NCBI GenBank assembly: GCA_964420285.1
Contig: CAYQTE010000055.1
Location: 1-33,983 of the forward strand
DNA length: 33,983 nt
Direction: 5' to 3'
Source of the DNA: CAYQTE01 sp964420285
Lineage (GTDB): Bacteria > Planctomycetota > Phycisphaerae > Tepidisphaerales > Tepidisphaeraceae
In this document: positions 17,152 to 24,734 of the stretch, piece after piece
Layout of the letters: every line of letters starts with the position of its first letter
Position numbering within the stretch: the stretch's first letter is position 1
The notes under the pieces: model-generated
What the model saw: only the letters and a program-made list of their open reading frames with translations
What the model was told of the DNA's origin: nothing
Databases searched by the model: none
Position numbers and translations under genes: made by a program

Positions 17152-18603
17152 TCACGTCGCCGGGTTATCGGGCGTCGGGGTCTGATCCGGCGGCATGACC
17201 GACGCCACGCACCGAACCTCGAGATTCGCCACGCCGTAATGCGATATCTGCCGCGGACCCTCGGTGATGGGAAAGGTCAGGCCGAACGCACCGACACGCG
17301 GCAGGTGGCAGATGCGAATGTACGCCGCTTCCAGTTCCTCGGGCGACATCGACAGCCGCCGCTCGTAATCGGCCCGGCTCAGTGTCACCAGGCCCACCTC
17401 GAACACATATTCCACGCATTCCAGATCGAGCACCACGTCCTGCCGAAACCGCAGCCGACTGCCGGCCGCAACGCGCAGCGGAACCGGCGTGCCGATCTGC
17501 ATCGTGTGCTTGCCATGTACGATCACGCCGCGGTCGCTGGTGATCAGAACACCGCCCACCGGGACATCGATGTCGCGAAGCATCAGAAATTCGTAAAAGA
17601 AACTTCCCGTCTGGCCCTGCGGAAACAACTGGCAGGGCTTACCGGCCGTGTCACACAGCGCGACCGCTGTGCAGCGCGCCCAGCCGTTGGATGTTTCGCT
17701 GGCGGATTGGATATTGAGCATGGCCTGCGGCGGCGGCCAGAAGAACTCGGCGGGATTCTGGAACGTGTCGGGCGCACTGGCGGATTCCGCCACCACGGCC
17801 GGTGCGGAAGGCGACGTCGGCGGGCGCTGGGCTTCCTGCTGAAGCAGGAAATACTTGCGCACGGCGTCCTTGCTGGAGCCGGAAAACGCGCAGGCGCCCT
17901 TGTCGAGCAGCAGGCAATCGTGACAGAACTGCTCGACCTCCATCATGGCGTGGCTGACCAGCACGATGCTCACGCCGCGACGGCGAAGCTCCTCCAGGCG
18001 CAGATAACATTTCTGCCGGAAGAACACATCGCCCACCGCCAGGGCTTCGTCCACCAGCAGAATATCCGCATCCACGTGCGTCGCCACCGCGAACGCCAGA
18101 CGCACGAACATGCCGCTGGAATAGGTCTTCACCGGCTGATCGATGAACGCGCCGATGTCCGCGAATTCCGTGATCCGCTCGAACCGCTCGCGCATCTGAT
18201 CCCGCGCCACCCCCAGAATCGCACCGTTGAGATAGACATTCTCCCGCCCCGTGAATTCCGGATTGAATCCGCTTCCCAGCTCCAACAGCGCCGCCACGCG
18301 CCCGTTGACCTGCAATGTCCCATCCGTCGGCTGAAGAATTCCGGCCAAAATTTGCAGCAGCGTGCTCTTGCCCGACCCGTTGCGCCCGATGATCCCCAAC
18401 GTTTCCCCCCGCCTTAAGACCAGGTCGATGTCGCGCAACGCCCAGAACTCGCGACCGTACGACCGGCCGGTGAGCTGCGCCTTGAGCCGATCCAACGGCC
18501 GCTTATACAGGTGATACACCTTGCTGATGCCGCGCGCGACGATGAGCGGCGGCTCTTGCGTGCTCGGCGGCGCTGTCGGATTGGTCTCGCTGGCTGCGGT
18601 CAT
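17152..18603 (-). CDS. wzt: polysaccharide ABC exporter ATP-binding protein, Wzt-like
   Basis: The 483-aa protein has an ABC ATPase domain (about 20-255): Walker A GRNGSGKST near residue 73, YSSGM in the place of the signature (about 162), Walker B ILLVDEAL and the H-loop LVSHAMMEVE. A C-terminal domain of about 190 residues (about 285-475) corresponds to the Wzt carbohydrate-recognition sandwich, which binds the modified end of the glycan before export. It couples ATP hydrolysis to movement of a lipid-linked polysaccharide through Wzm. ATG 18603 overlaps the wzm stop (ATGA). An open frame continues far upstream through wzm, but that part is out of frame with the real gene there. Confidence 0.93.
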   Translation of the reverse strand: MTAASETNPTAPPSTQEPPLIVARGISKVYHLYKRPLDRLKAQLTGRSYGREFWALRDIDLVLRRGETLGIIGRNGSGKSTLLQILAGILQPTDGTLQVNGRVAALLELGSGFNPEFTGRENVYLNGAILGVARDQMRERFERITEFADIGAFIDQPVKTYSSGMFVRLAFAVATHVDADILLVDEALAVGDVFFRQKCYLRLEELRRRGVSIVLVSHAMMEVEQFCHDCLLLDKGACAFSGSSKDAVRKYFLLQQEAQRPPTSPSAPAVVAESASAPDTFQNPAEFFWPPPQAMLNIQSASETSNGWARCTAVALCDTAGKPCQLFPQGQTGSFFYEFLMLRDIDVPVGGVLITSDRGVIVHGKHTMQIGTPVPLRVAAGSRLRFRQDVVLDLECVEYVFEVGLVTLSRADYERRLSMSPEELEAAYIRICHLPRVGAFGLTFPITEGPRQISHYGVANLEVRCVASVMPPDQTPTPDNPAT

Positions 18604-19499
18604 AGCACGTCGGCGAATCCGTTCTTGGTCTTCATGAACCAGAGATATCCGCCGATGGCCATGACGATCGACACGGCTGTGATGATCGACCACCCCAGCC
18701 AGGGAAAGCCCGGGCCGGGCAGGACGGTGCGGCGAAAGACCTGCACGACCATGGTCAGCGGATTCAGATACACCAGCCACTGATAGTCGGCCAGAAATTT
18801 CGCGCTGGGCGGATAAAAGATCGGCGTCAGGAAGCTGAGGATCGACACGACCGGCCCGATCGCCTGTGCCATGTCGCGCACGTACATGCCCAGCGAGGCC
18901 AGAAAATAACACAGCCCCACGCACCCCAGCGCCAGCGGCACATAGGCCAGCGGCAACAGGAAAACGGCCGGCGTCACGCAGTGCATGAAAATCAGCGATC
19001 CGATCAGCAGGATGCCAATCGACAACAGCGAATGAACGATCGTCGAAATCACCACGACCACCGGCAGGACTTCCAGCGGAAATACCACCTTCTTCACGTA
19101 ACTTGGCACCGATAGAATGAGCGTTGGCGCCCGCGTCGCCACTTCGGAAAAAACCGTGAACGGGATCAACCCCGCAAAGAGCATCAGGGCGAAAAATGAC
19201 TTGCTGTCCGCCAGCGCCCCGTCGTATCCCACGTCCGACCATCGCGCGTGAAAGATCCCGCAGAAAACAAACGTGTAGATCGCCAGGTTGATCAGCGGGT
19301 TGATCAACGACCACGCCACACCCAGCACGGCCCCGCGAAATCGCTGCGTCACCTCGCGGCCGGCAAGCTGCCCGATCAGATCCCGACGCCGCCACAGCAT
19401 GAACGGTTGCGGCGGCAGCACGCGCGATGTCGCGTTCGCCGGGGCTGCGGCGGGCGCTGGCGAGCCATTTTCCGTTGGTTGCGTTTTGATCATCGGCAT
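18600..19499 (-). CDS. wzm: polysaccharide ABC exporter permease, Wzm-like
   Basis: The 299-aa integral inner-membrane protein is an ABC2-type permease. After a hydrophilic Pro/Ala-rich N-terminus (about 1-30) and RRRDLIGQLAGREVTQRFRG, there are about six hydrophobic segments, including AWSLINPLINLAIYTFVFCG and a strongly hydrophobic stretch of LPVVVVISTIVHSLLSIGIL type. FLTPIFYPPSA and NPLTMVVQVFR are typical of Wzm/TagG proteins. With Wzt it forms the exporter for a lipid-linked polysaccharide. ATG 19499 or 19493 could start it; neither has a clear ribosome site. It is the first gene of the minus-strand locus, with 95 nt to the divergent sulfotransferase. Confidence 0.92.
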   Translation of the reverse strand: MPMIKTQPTENGSPAPAAAPANATSRVLPPQPFMLWRRRDLIGQLAGREVTQRFRGAVLGVAWSLINPLINLAIYTFVFCGIFHARWSDVGYDGALADSKSFFALMLFAGLIPFTVFSEVATRAPTLILSVPSYVKKVVFPLEVLPVVVVISTIVHSLLSIGILLIGSLIFMHCVTPAVFLLPLAYVPLALGCVGLCYFLASLGMYVRDMAQAIGPVVSILSFLTPIFYPPSAKFLADYQWLVYLNPLTMVVQVFRRTVLPGPGFPWLGWSIITAVSIVMAIGGYLWFMKTKNGFADVL

Positions 19500-19594
19500 C
19501 AGGCGCGCAAAAGTTACTGGCTGGCCCGCCGCGAATCAATGGTCCGCCGCGCGAATTGACGCGCCGGCCCATTGATCCTACAAGGACAGCGGAC

Positions 19595-20626
19595 ATGAGC
19601 GTCAACCCACCCCAAGGCGGCGTGTGTCTGTGCGTGCTGGGAATGCACCGCAGCGGAACGTCCGCCCTCATGCGGCTGCTCGATCTGCTGGGAGTCGAGA
19701 TCGGCAGCGATCTCTGGCCCGCCGGGCCGGACAATCCCACCGGCTTCTGGGAATCACGGCCGATCGTACAAACGCACGACGAACTGCTGGATTCGCTTCA
19801 ATCCGCGTTCGACGATTTCTGGCCGCTTCCCGATGGATGGGAAACTCGCGCTGAGATCCAGCCGATCCGAAAGAAACTGATCGACATGGTGCGCTCGCAG
19901 TTGGCGGTCAAGCCGCTGTGGGGGTTCAAAGACCCGCGCACCTGCCGGCTGGTGCCGCTATGGCGCACCATATTCAACGAACTGGGCACATCGCCGCGCT
20001 ACGTGGTGCTGATGCGCCATCCGCGCGAGATCGCCGGTTCGCTGGCGGCGCAGAATGGCATGTCGATCAATCACGCCCTGCTGATGACGATGGAGCACGT
20101 GCGCGCCGCCGAATTGTCAACGCGATCCGAGCGGCGCGTGCTGGTCACTTACGATCAGCTTCTGACCGACTGGCGCGCCACCGCCGCGAGAATCGCGCAT
20201 GAGCTGGGCATCACCTGGCCGGTCCCCATCGAGCAGGCCGAGACCGCCGTTGCGGCATTCCTCGACCCCGGCCGCCGGCACCAGCGCGCCGGATCGCGCC
20301 AGGCCGAGTCGCTGGCCGATCCGCGGTTGCTCGATCGGGCCCAGCGCCAACACGAAATCCTGGCGCAGGCCGCCGCCGGCAAAAAGCTCTCGACGCGCGC
20401 CCTGGACCGCGTGGGCAGGCGGCTGGTGGGCGATCTGGTTCGTCACGCCGGCTGGCGCGACACGCGCTCTGCCCGCCGCGAGATTATCACCCTGACCGCC
20501 TGGGCCGCCGAGCGAACCAGGGCCATCGAATTTCTCACCAGCGAAAACCGCTATTTCCGCAACAAGCTGGGCGAACCGCCGGCCGACCCCTCTGATCCTT
20601 CGATACGGCCACACGCCATCCATTGA
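19595..20626 (+). CDS. sulfotransferase family protein
   Basis: The 343-aa protein starts with the PAPS-binding P-loop-like motif GMHRSGTSALMRLLDLL (about 15-31), the 5'-phosphosulfate site of sulfotransferases. GFKDPRTCRLVPLW and YVVLMRHPREIAGSL (about 125-160) match the 3'-phosphate-binding region. A later Arg/Ala-rich helical region ends the chain. It probably transfers sulfate from PAPS to a sugar or other acceptor. ATG 19595 is preceded by AAGGA at 19582-19586. It is transcribed away from wzm, so sulfation of the exported glycan is plausible but rests on position. The promoter of higBA overlaps its stop codon. Confidence 0.85.
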   Translation: MSVNPPQGGVCLCVLGMHRSGTSALMRLLDLLGVEIGSDLWPAGPDNPTGFWESRPIVQTHDELLDSLQSAFDDFWPLPDGWETRAEIQPIRKKLIDMVRSQLAVKPLWGFKDPRTCRLVPLWRTIFNELGTSPRYVVLMRHPREIAGSLAAQNGMSINHALLMTMEHVRAAELSTRSERRVLVTYDQLLTDWRATAARIAHELGITWPVPIEQAETAVAAFLDPGRRHQRAGSRQAESLADPRLLDRAQRQHEILAQAAAGKKLSTRALDRVGRRLVGDLVRHAGWRDTRSARREIITLTAWAAERTRAIEFLTSENRYFRNKLGEPPADPSDPSIRPHAIH

Positions 20627-20650
20627 CTTCGTCGCCAATGCGCACATAAT
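20623..20650 (+). promoter_or_regulatory. candidate sigma70-type promoter of higBA
   Basis: TTGACT at 20623-20628 and CATAAT at 20645-20650 are separated by 16 nt, about 25 nt upstream of the higB ATG. The -35 overlaps the stop codon of the sulfotransferase gene. Autoregulation by HigA would be expected from the family, but no operator is certain. Confidence 0.6.
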
Positions 20651-20675
20651 GTAAACACAGCGGGAAGAACGGCCG

Positions 20676-20984
20676 ATGAGAGTGATATCGCTGAAGACCT
20701 TGAAGATGTTCTGGCTCAAATACCCGGATGCCCAAACGCCGCTGCGGGTCTGGTTCAAGTCCGCGACCGCGGCCCGGTGGTCGAGCTTCATGACGGTGAG
20801 ACAGACCTTTGGCTCAGCGGACACGGCGAATGTCAGGAGCGGCAACACAGTGACCATCTTCGATATCGGCGGTAACAAATATCGTCTCATCACGGCGATT
20901 CATTACAACATGCAGACGGTTTACGCCCTGCTCATGCTGACTCATCAGGACTACAGCAGGGGAAAATGGAAAAACCAATTATGA
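20676..20984 (+). CDS. higB: HigB-type mRNA interferase toxin
   Basis: The 102-aa protein has the HigB family signature: start MRVISLKTLKMFW, PDAQTPLRVWFK, TARWSSFMTV, VTIFDIGGNKYRLITAIHY and the C-terminal LTHQDYSRGKWK. HigB toxins are RelE-fold ribosome-dependent endoribonucleases that cut translated mRNA; the conserved NKYRLI strand and the late His/Tyr region contribute to activity. Length is normal and no residue block is missing, so it looks intact. The toxin precedes the antitoxin, as usual in higBA, and they overlap. The ribosome site is weak (GGGAAG about 10 nt upstream). Confidence 0.93.
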   Translation: MRVISLKTLKMFWLKYPDAQTPLRVWFKSATAARWSSFMTVRQTFGSADTANVRSGNTVTIFDIGGNKYRLITAIHYNMQTVYALLMLTHQDYSRGKWKNQL

Positions 20985-21406
20985 CCACTTCGCCAAGAAC
21001 GATGAAGGACAGCTATTTTGATCTGGTCCGTCGGTTTCCGCTGGTTCCGATCAAGAGCCAGAAGCAATACGACGCCGCCGTCGCATTTGTCCTGCGGATT
21101 GCCGTTCAGGACGAGAGTCGCCTGGACAGCGGCCAGCAAGCATATCTCGCTGCTTTGACGCAGTTTGTCGAGAATTACGAGCAGCGCCACCATCGCATTG
21201 AGGTGGCCGACCTCAAGCCATTGGACGCCCTCAAATACCTGATGCAAGCCAACGGCATGAAGTCCATCGACCTGGGCAGACTTCTGGGCAGCCGCAGTCT
21301 GGCCAGTCAAATCCTGACCGGCAAACGAGGTTTGAGTAAAACGCACATCCTTACGCTGGCCGAGCGATTCAGCGTCGAACCGGGATTGTTCTTGCAGACA
21401 GACTGA
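20966..21406 (+). CDS. higA: HigA-type antitoxin with helix-turn-helix
   Basis: The 146-aa protein should bind and neutralise HigB and repress the operon. The N-terminal part (FDLVRRFPLVPIKSQKQYDA and on) is typical of the longer HigA forms. The C-terminal third is an XRE-like helix-turn-helix with MKSIDLGRLLGSRSLASQIL followed by TGKRGLSKTHILTLAERFSV. ATG 20966, with AGGGG 3 nt upstream, overlaps the end of higB by 19 nt; ATG 20981, overlapping the higB stop as ATGA, is the alternative start. The gene ends only 3 nt from the stop codon of the convergent lipoprotein gene. Confidence 0.93.
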   Translation: MEKPIMTTSPRTMKDSYFDLVRRFPLVPIKSQKQYDAAVAFVLRIAVQDESRLDSGQQAYLAALTQFVENYEQRHHRIEVADLKPLDALKYLMQANGMKSIDLGRLLGSRSLASQILTGKRGLSKTHILTLAERFSVEPGLFLQTD

Positions 21407-21409
21407 CCC

Positions 21410-22291
21410 TTACGGCGTCGGCGGCGCCGGCTTGCCCTGGGTCAGGATCGGCGCGTTGGCGGTATTGGCCGGCATGGGCAGCGCCGACGGCTGCGGAACG
21501 ATCAGCAGGATCGTCTCCTGCTTGGCCGATGGGGCATCGCCGACCAGAAAGCGGTTGCCCAGACGCAACTGGTTCTCGGCGTCGGGCGACGGGGCGAGAA
21601 TCAAAAACCGGTCGGGTGCAATGTCGGCCGTCAGGTTCAGGTCGTAGAGCCGCTCGGGCTTCTCCAGCGTGATGCTCTGCTCGCGGTCCAGCGGCGTGTA
21701 ATGCAATTCGCTCACCAGCGACCGCACCACCGGGCAAATCGTCAGCCGAACCGTGTGCGGCTGTCGCGGCGTCGGTACCGCCGTCAGCGACAGGAAATTC
21801 TGGCACCGGTCGAAACTCCGACCGGCCGGCTCGTTGTCGCTCCCCACCCAAAATATCGTCTGCCGGTCCAGCGGGCCGCTCATCTCCAGTTCCTGCGACA
21901 AATGATCGACGGCCGTGAGCTGCATGCGCTGCGACACGATCGGGCTCTTATCGAGAATCGACTTGAAATACGACCATTCCGCCAGCGGCGCCTCGCCGAC
22001 GCGAACGCCGTTCTTCAGAAGCAGGTCGTAAGTCCCGATGTTCACGGCCGTCTCGTCGACCCGCTTCCAAAACGCCTCGCTGTGACTGACCGTCCCCAGC
22101 GGCACGGAGATGCGATAGACGCTCAGCACGATCAACATCGGCGGCGCGGCAACGGGATCGGCCGGTGCGGGAGCCACCGCCCACGGCTGCGGCGTCGCGA
22201 CAGTCGAGCACGCCGCGATCAGCAGCATCGCCAGCGACAGGCACGCCCTTCGCGCCGCCACCGTCGCCTTTGCCATCACTGCTGATTTCAT
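21410..22291 (-). CDS. putative lipoprotein of unknown function
   Basis: The 293-aa product has a lipoprotein signal: basic residues, hydrophobic LSLAMLLIAAC and lipobox IAAC with Cys28. A Pro/Ala-rich linker and a beta-rich domain without a known family follow (LIVLSVYRISVPLGTVSH and on), then a Pro/Ala/Thr-rich tail. It should be anchored in the envelope. ATG 22291 is chosen because GGTGG lies 5 nt upstream; a GTG at 22354 overlaps the argD stop (GTGA) and could be used instead. It follows argD closely, so cotranscription is likely, but nothing ties it to arginine synthesis. Confidence 0.7.
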   Translation of the reverse strand: MKSAVMAKATVAARRACLSLAMLLIAACSTVATPQPWAVAPAPADPVAAPPMLIVLSVYRISVPLGTVSHSEAFWKRVDETAVNIGTYDLLLKNGVRVGEAPLAEWSYFKSILDKSPIVSQRMQLTAVDHLSQELEMSGPLDRQTIFWVGSDNEPAGRSFDRCQNFLSLTAVPTPRQPHTVRLTICPVVRSLVSELHYTPLDREQSITLEKPERLYDLNLTADIAPDRFLILAPSPDAENQLRLGNRFLVGDAPSAKQETILLIVPQPSALPMPANTANAPILTQGKPAPPTP

Positions 22292-22350
22292 TCGGCCACC
22301 GCGGGTCTGGTCTTCAACGCCCGAAACATCGATTGTTCTAACAGGGTCGT

Positions 22351-23559
22351 TCACAAGGCGGCAATCAACTCAATCACCTGCGACACGCCATAATCCCAAT
22401 CCGGTTCCGATATTGTCAAGGCCGGGGCCAGTCGGATCACCCTCTGGGCGGTCAGATTCACCACAATCCCGCGCGCCAGGCCCTTGTCCACCAGTTTCTC
22501 CGCAACCTCAACCAGTTCGATCCCGATCATGAAGCCGCGTCCGCGCACGTCCCTGATCTTCGCCGCGATTGCCGGGCTTGCCCGCAACTTCGCCATTGCC
22601 TTTTCGCCCAGTTGCGCCGTCCGCGCCAGCAAACCGCGATTCTCGATGGCGTCGAAAATCGCCCGGCTCACCGCCATGCACATCGGATTCCCGCCCAGCG
22701 TGCATCCATGTTTCCCCGGCACCAGGTCCGCCGCCACGGCCGCCTTGGCGTACATGATCCCCACCGGCAATCCCCCGCCGACGGCCTTGCCCATGGTCAT
22801 GATGTCCGGCTCGATCGGCTTGCCGTCTTCTCCGCTCACGTGCTGATAGCCGAACCACTTGCCTGTTCGGCCGCAGCCGGTCCAGACCTCGTCGCAGATC
22901 AGCAGAATCCTGCGCTGGTCGCACAGCGCCCGCACCTTGCGCATGTAATCGACGCTTTGCGGATAAACGCCCCCTTCGCCCTGAATCGGCTCGAGGATAA
23001 TGCCCGCCGTCTCGTCATCGCATGCGGCCGCCAGGGCATCGAAATTCTCCGCTTCCACATTGACGAACCCCGGCACGGCCGGCTCGAATCCGGCCCGCGT
23101 GGCGGGATTTCCCGTCGCGGCGATCATCGCAAGCGACCGCCCGTGAAAACTGCGCGACAGCGAAATTATTTTCCATCTCTTCGGCGATGCGTTATGGCCA
23201 TGCAGCCGGGCCAGCTTGCATGCGGCCTCATTGGCTTCCAGCCCGCTGTGACAGAAAAACGCCTGTCCCGCGAATGCGTGCCGGTTCAGCCGCTCGGCCA
23301 CATCAATCTGCGGCTCGGTGTGAAACGTATTTCCCACATGCCACAACTTCGCGGCCTGCGCCGTCACGGCCGCGACCAGATCGCGATCGCAATGTCCCAG
23401 AATGCACCCGCCGAAACCCGCGAACAGATCGAGGAACTTGCGGCCGTCGCAATCCCACAGCCACGATCCCTCGCCGCGCGCCATGACAATGGGCTGCCGC
23501 GCGTAGTTCCCGATGAGCACTTTGCCCGCCCGTTCCAACAATCCACTGGTCCGTGTCAT
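22351..23559 (-). CDS. argD: acetylornithine aminotransferase-type class III aminotransferase
   Basis: The 402-aa PLP enzyme probably makes N-acetylornithine from N-acetylglutamate semialdehyde in arginine synthesis. The PLP-contact motif FCHSGLEANEAACKLAR replaces the usual NSGAEANE, with His-Ser-Gly-Leu here. FHGRSLAMIAATG, ILEPIQGEGGVYP, LLICDEVWTGCGRTG and the Schiff-base lysine in IMTMGKAVGGGLP (about residue 260) are all present. Length is normal. The succinylornithine and ornithine aminotransferase families are close, so the exact substrate is inferred. ATG 23559 has an AGAGG site about 10 nt upstream. Confidence 0.88.
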   Translation of the reverse strand: MTRTSGLLERAGKVLIGNYARQPIVMARGEGSWLWDCDGRKFLDLFAGFGGCILGHCDRDLVAAVTAQAAKLWHVGNTFHTEPQIDVAERLNRHAFAGQAFFCHSGLEANEAACKLARLHGHNASPKRWKIISLSRSFHGRSLAMIAATGNPATRAGFEPAVPGFVNVEAENFDALAAACDDETAGIILEPIQGEGGVYPQSVDYMRKVRALCDQRRILLICDEVWTGCGRTGKWFGYQHVSGEDGKPIEPDIMTMGKAVGGGLPVGIMYAKAAVAADLVPGKHGCTLGGNPMCMAVSRAIFDAIENRGLLARTAQLGEKAMAKLRASPAIAAKIRDVRGRGFMIGIELVEVAEKLVDKGLARGIVVNLTAQRVIRLAPALTISEPDWDYGVSQVIELIAAL

Positions 23560-23598
23560 TGAATGCCTAACCTCTTTCGTTCAACAAAAAGCCCGCAC

Positions 23599-23627
23599 AG
23601 AATAGCAGAGTGCACGGCCGGCGTGAA
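23599..23627 (-). promoter_or_regulatory. candidate promoter of argD
   Basis: On the minus strand TTCACG (23622-23627) and TATTCT (23599-23604) are 17 nt apart, with an extended -10 TGC just before TATTCT. The same TGCTATTCT occurs upstream of the PQQ-propeller gene. Match to consensus is 4 of 6 in each box. Confidence 0.4.
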
Positions 23628-23670
23628 ATGAATTGTGCGCGATTCCGAAATTGAACAGGAGCCGTCGCGG

Positions 23671-23699
23671 TTGTCCCCGGCAACCCGCGCGCGTATTGT
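23671..23699 (+). promoter_or_regulatory. candidate promoter of the Gfo/Idh/MocA gene
   Basis: TTGTCC (23671-23676) and TATTGT (23694-23699) are separated by 17 nt. The -10 ends 9 nt before the ATG at 23709, and there is no Shine-Dalgarno sequence, so the transcript could be leaderless or nearly so. Confidence 0.4.
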
Positions 23700-23708
23700 T
23701 TCTCCACT

Positions 23709-24725
23709 ATGAGCACACAACTTCGCTGGGGAATTCTGGGAACCGGTAACATCGCGCGGCAATTCGTCACCGGCGTCCGCGCCAGCCGTCGCGGGACATT
23801 GGCGGCCGTCGCGTCGCGGGCTCAAGGTGCGGCCGATGAATTTGCCCGTAAATTCGAGATCCCGGTCGCTCTGGGCGATTATCCGTCGCTCTTTTCGCGG
23901 GCGGATGTCGATGCGGTTTACATTTCGCTGCCCAATTCGATGCATCACCAGTGGACGCTGGCGGCGCTGTCGGCCGGGAAACATGTTCTGTGCGAGAAGC
24001 CGATCAGCGTCGTCCCCGAGCAGGCGCGGGAGATGTTCGCTCTGGCCGAAAGCAAACGCCTGACGCTTGTGGAGGCGTTCATGTATCGCTCGCATCCGCT
24101 GACGCGGGCGGTTCTGGAAACGCTGGCCAGCGGGGTCATCGGCACGCTGCAAATCGTCCGCACCAGCTTCTGCTTCCACACCAGCAAGATCGACGGAAAC
24201 ATTCGCTTCGATCCGACGCTGGCCGGCGGAGCACTCATGGATATCGGCTGCTACTGCATCGACTTTTCGAGGCTGGTGGCCGGATGCGAACCGATCGCGG
24301 TGCATGCCCAGGGGCGGATTCATCCGCGCGGCGTTGATGACATCGCGGCCGGAACGATGGTCTTTCCCAACGGAATACTCGCGAGTTTCACCTGCGGCAT
24401 GGCGGTGCAATTGGACAACACGGCCTATCTCGGCGGCGATCGCGGTTACATTGAGGTTCCCATCCCGTGGAAACCGCCATCAACAGGCGCGACATACATC
24501 GTCACGCGCGGCATCCCCCCCCGCATGGACAATCCCGCGATCATCGGCCCCCCGCCGCGCGACGTGCGCACCGTTGATGCCAACGGCGAACTCTACGGCA
24601 TCGAAGCCGACGCCTTCGCCGCCACCGTCCTGGATGGCGCGCCACCGGCCGTGACCGGGCAACACACGATCGGGAATATCACCGTTCTGCAAACCATGCG
24701 GCGGTATCTGGGACTGGCGTATTGA
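23709..24725 (+). CDS. Gfo/Idh/MocA family NAD(P)-dependent oxidoreductase
   Basis: The 338-aa protein has a Rossmann N-terminal domain (WGILGTGNIARQFV, residues 7-20), YISLPNSMHHQWTLAALSAG and the family motif GKHVLCEKPIS with its Lys near residue 96. The C-terminal alpha/beta domain contains GALMDIGCYCIDFSRLV, where the conserved Asp/His-type residues act on the sugar. These enzymes oxidise or reduce sugars, inositols or similar polyols; the substrate is not evident. It is transcribed away from argD and ends 9 nt from the convergent SH3-protein gene. No ribosome site precedes ATG 23709. Confidence 0.9.
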   Translation: MSTQLRWGILGTGNIARQFVTGVRASRRGTLAAVASRAQGAADEFARKFEIPVALGDYPSLFSRADVDAVYISLPNSMHHQWTLAALSAGKHVLCEKPISVVPEQAREMFALAESKRLTLVEAFMYRSHPLTRAVLETLASGVIGTLQIVRTSFCFHTSKIDGNIRFDPTLAGGALMDIGCYCIDFSRLVAGCEPIAVHAQGRIHPRGVDDIAAGTMVFPNGILASFTCGMAVQLDNTAYLGGDRGYIEVPIPWKPPSTGATYIVTRGIPPRMDNPAIIGPPPRDVRTVDANGELYGIEADAFAATVLDGAPPAVTGQHTIGNITVLQTMRRYLGLAY

Positions 24726-24734
24726 TGATCGAAC

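Noticed and set aside
18604..19740. Upstream in-frame extension of wzt through wzm
   Set aside because: It has the wrong frame for wzm and is not membrane-like; the ATGA overlap at 18600-18603 gives the proper wzt start.
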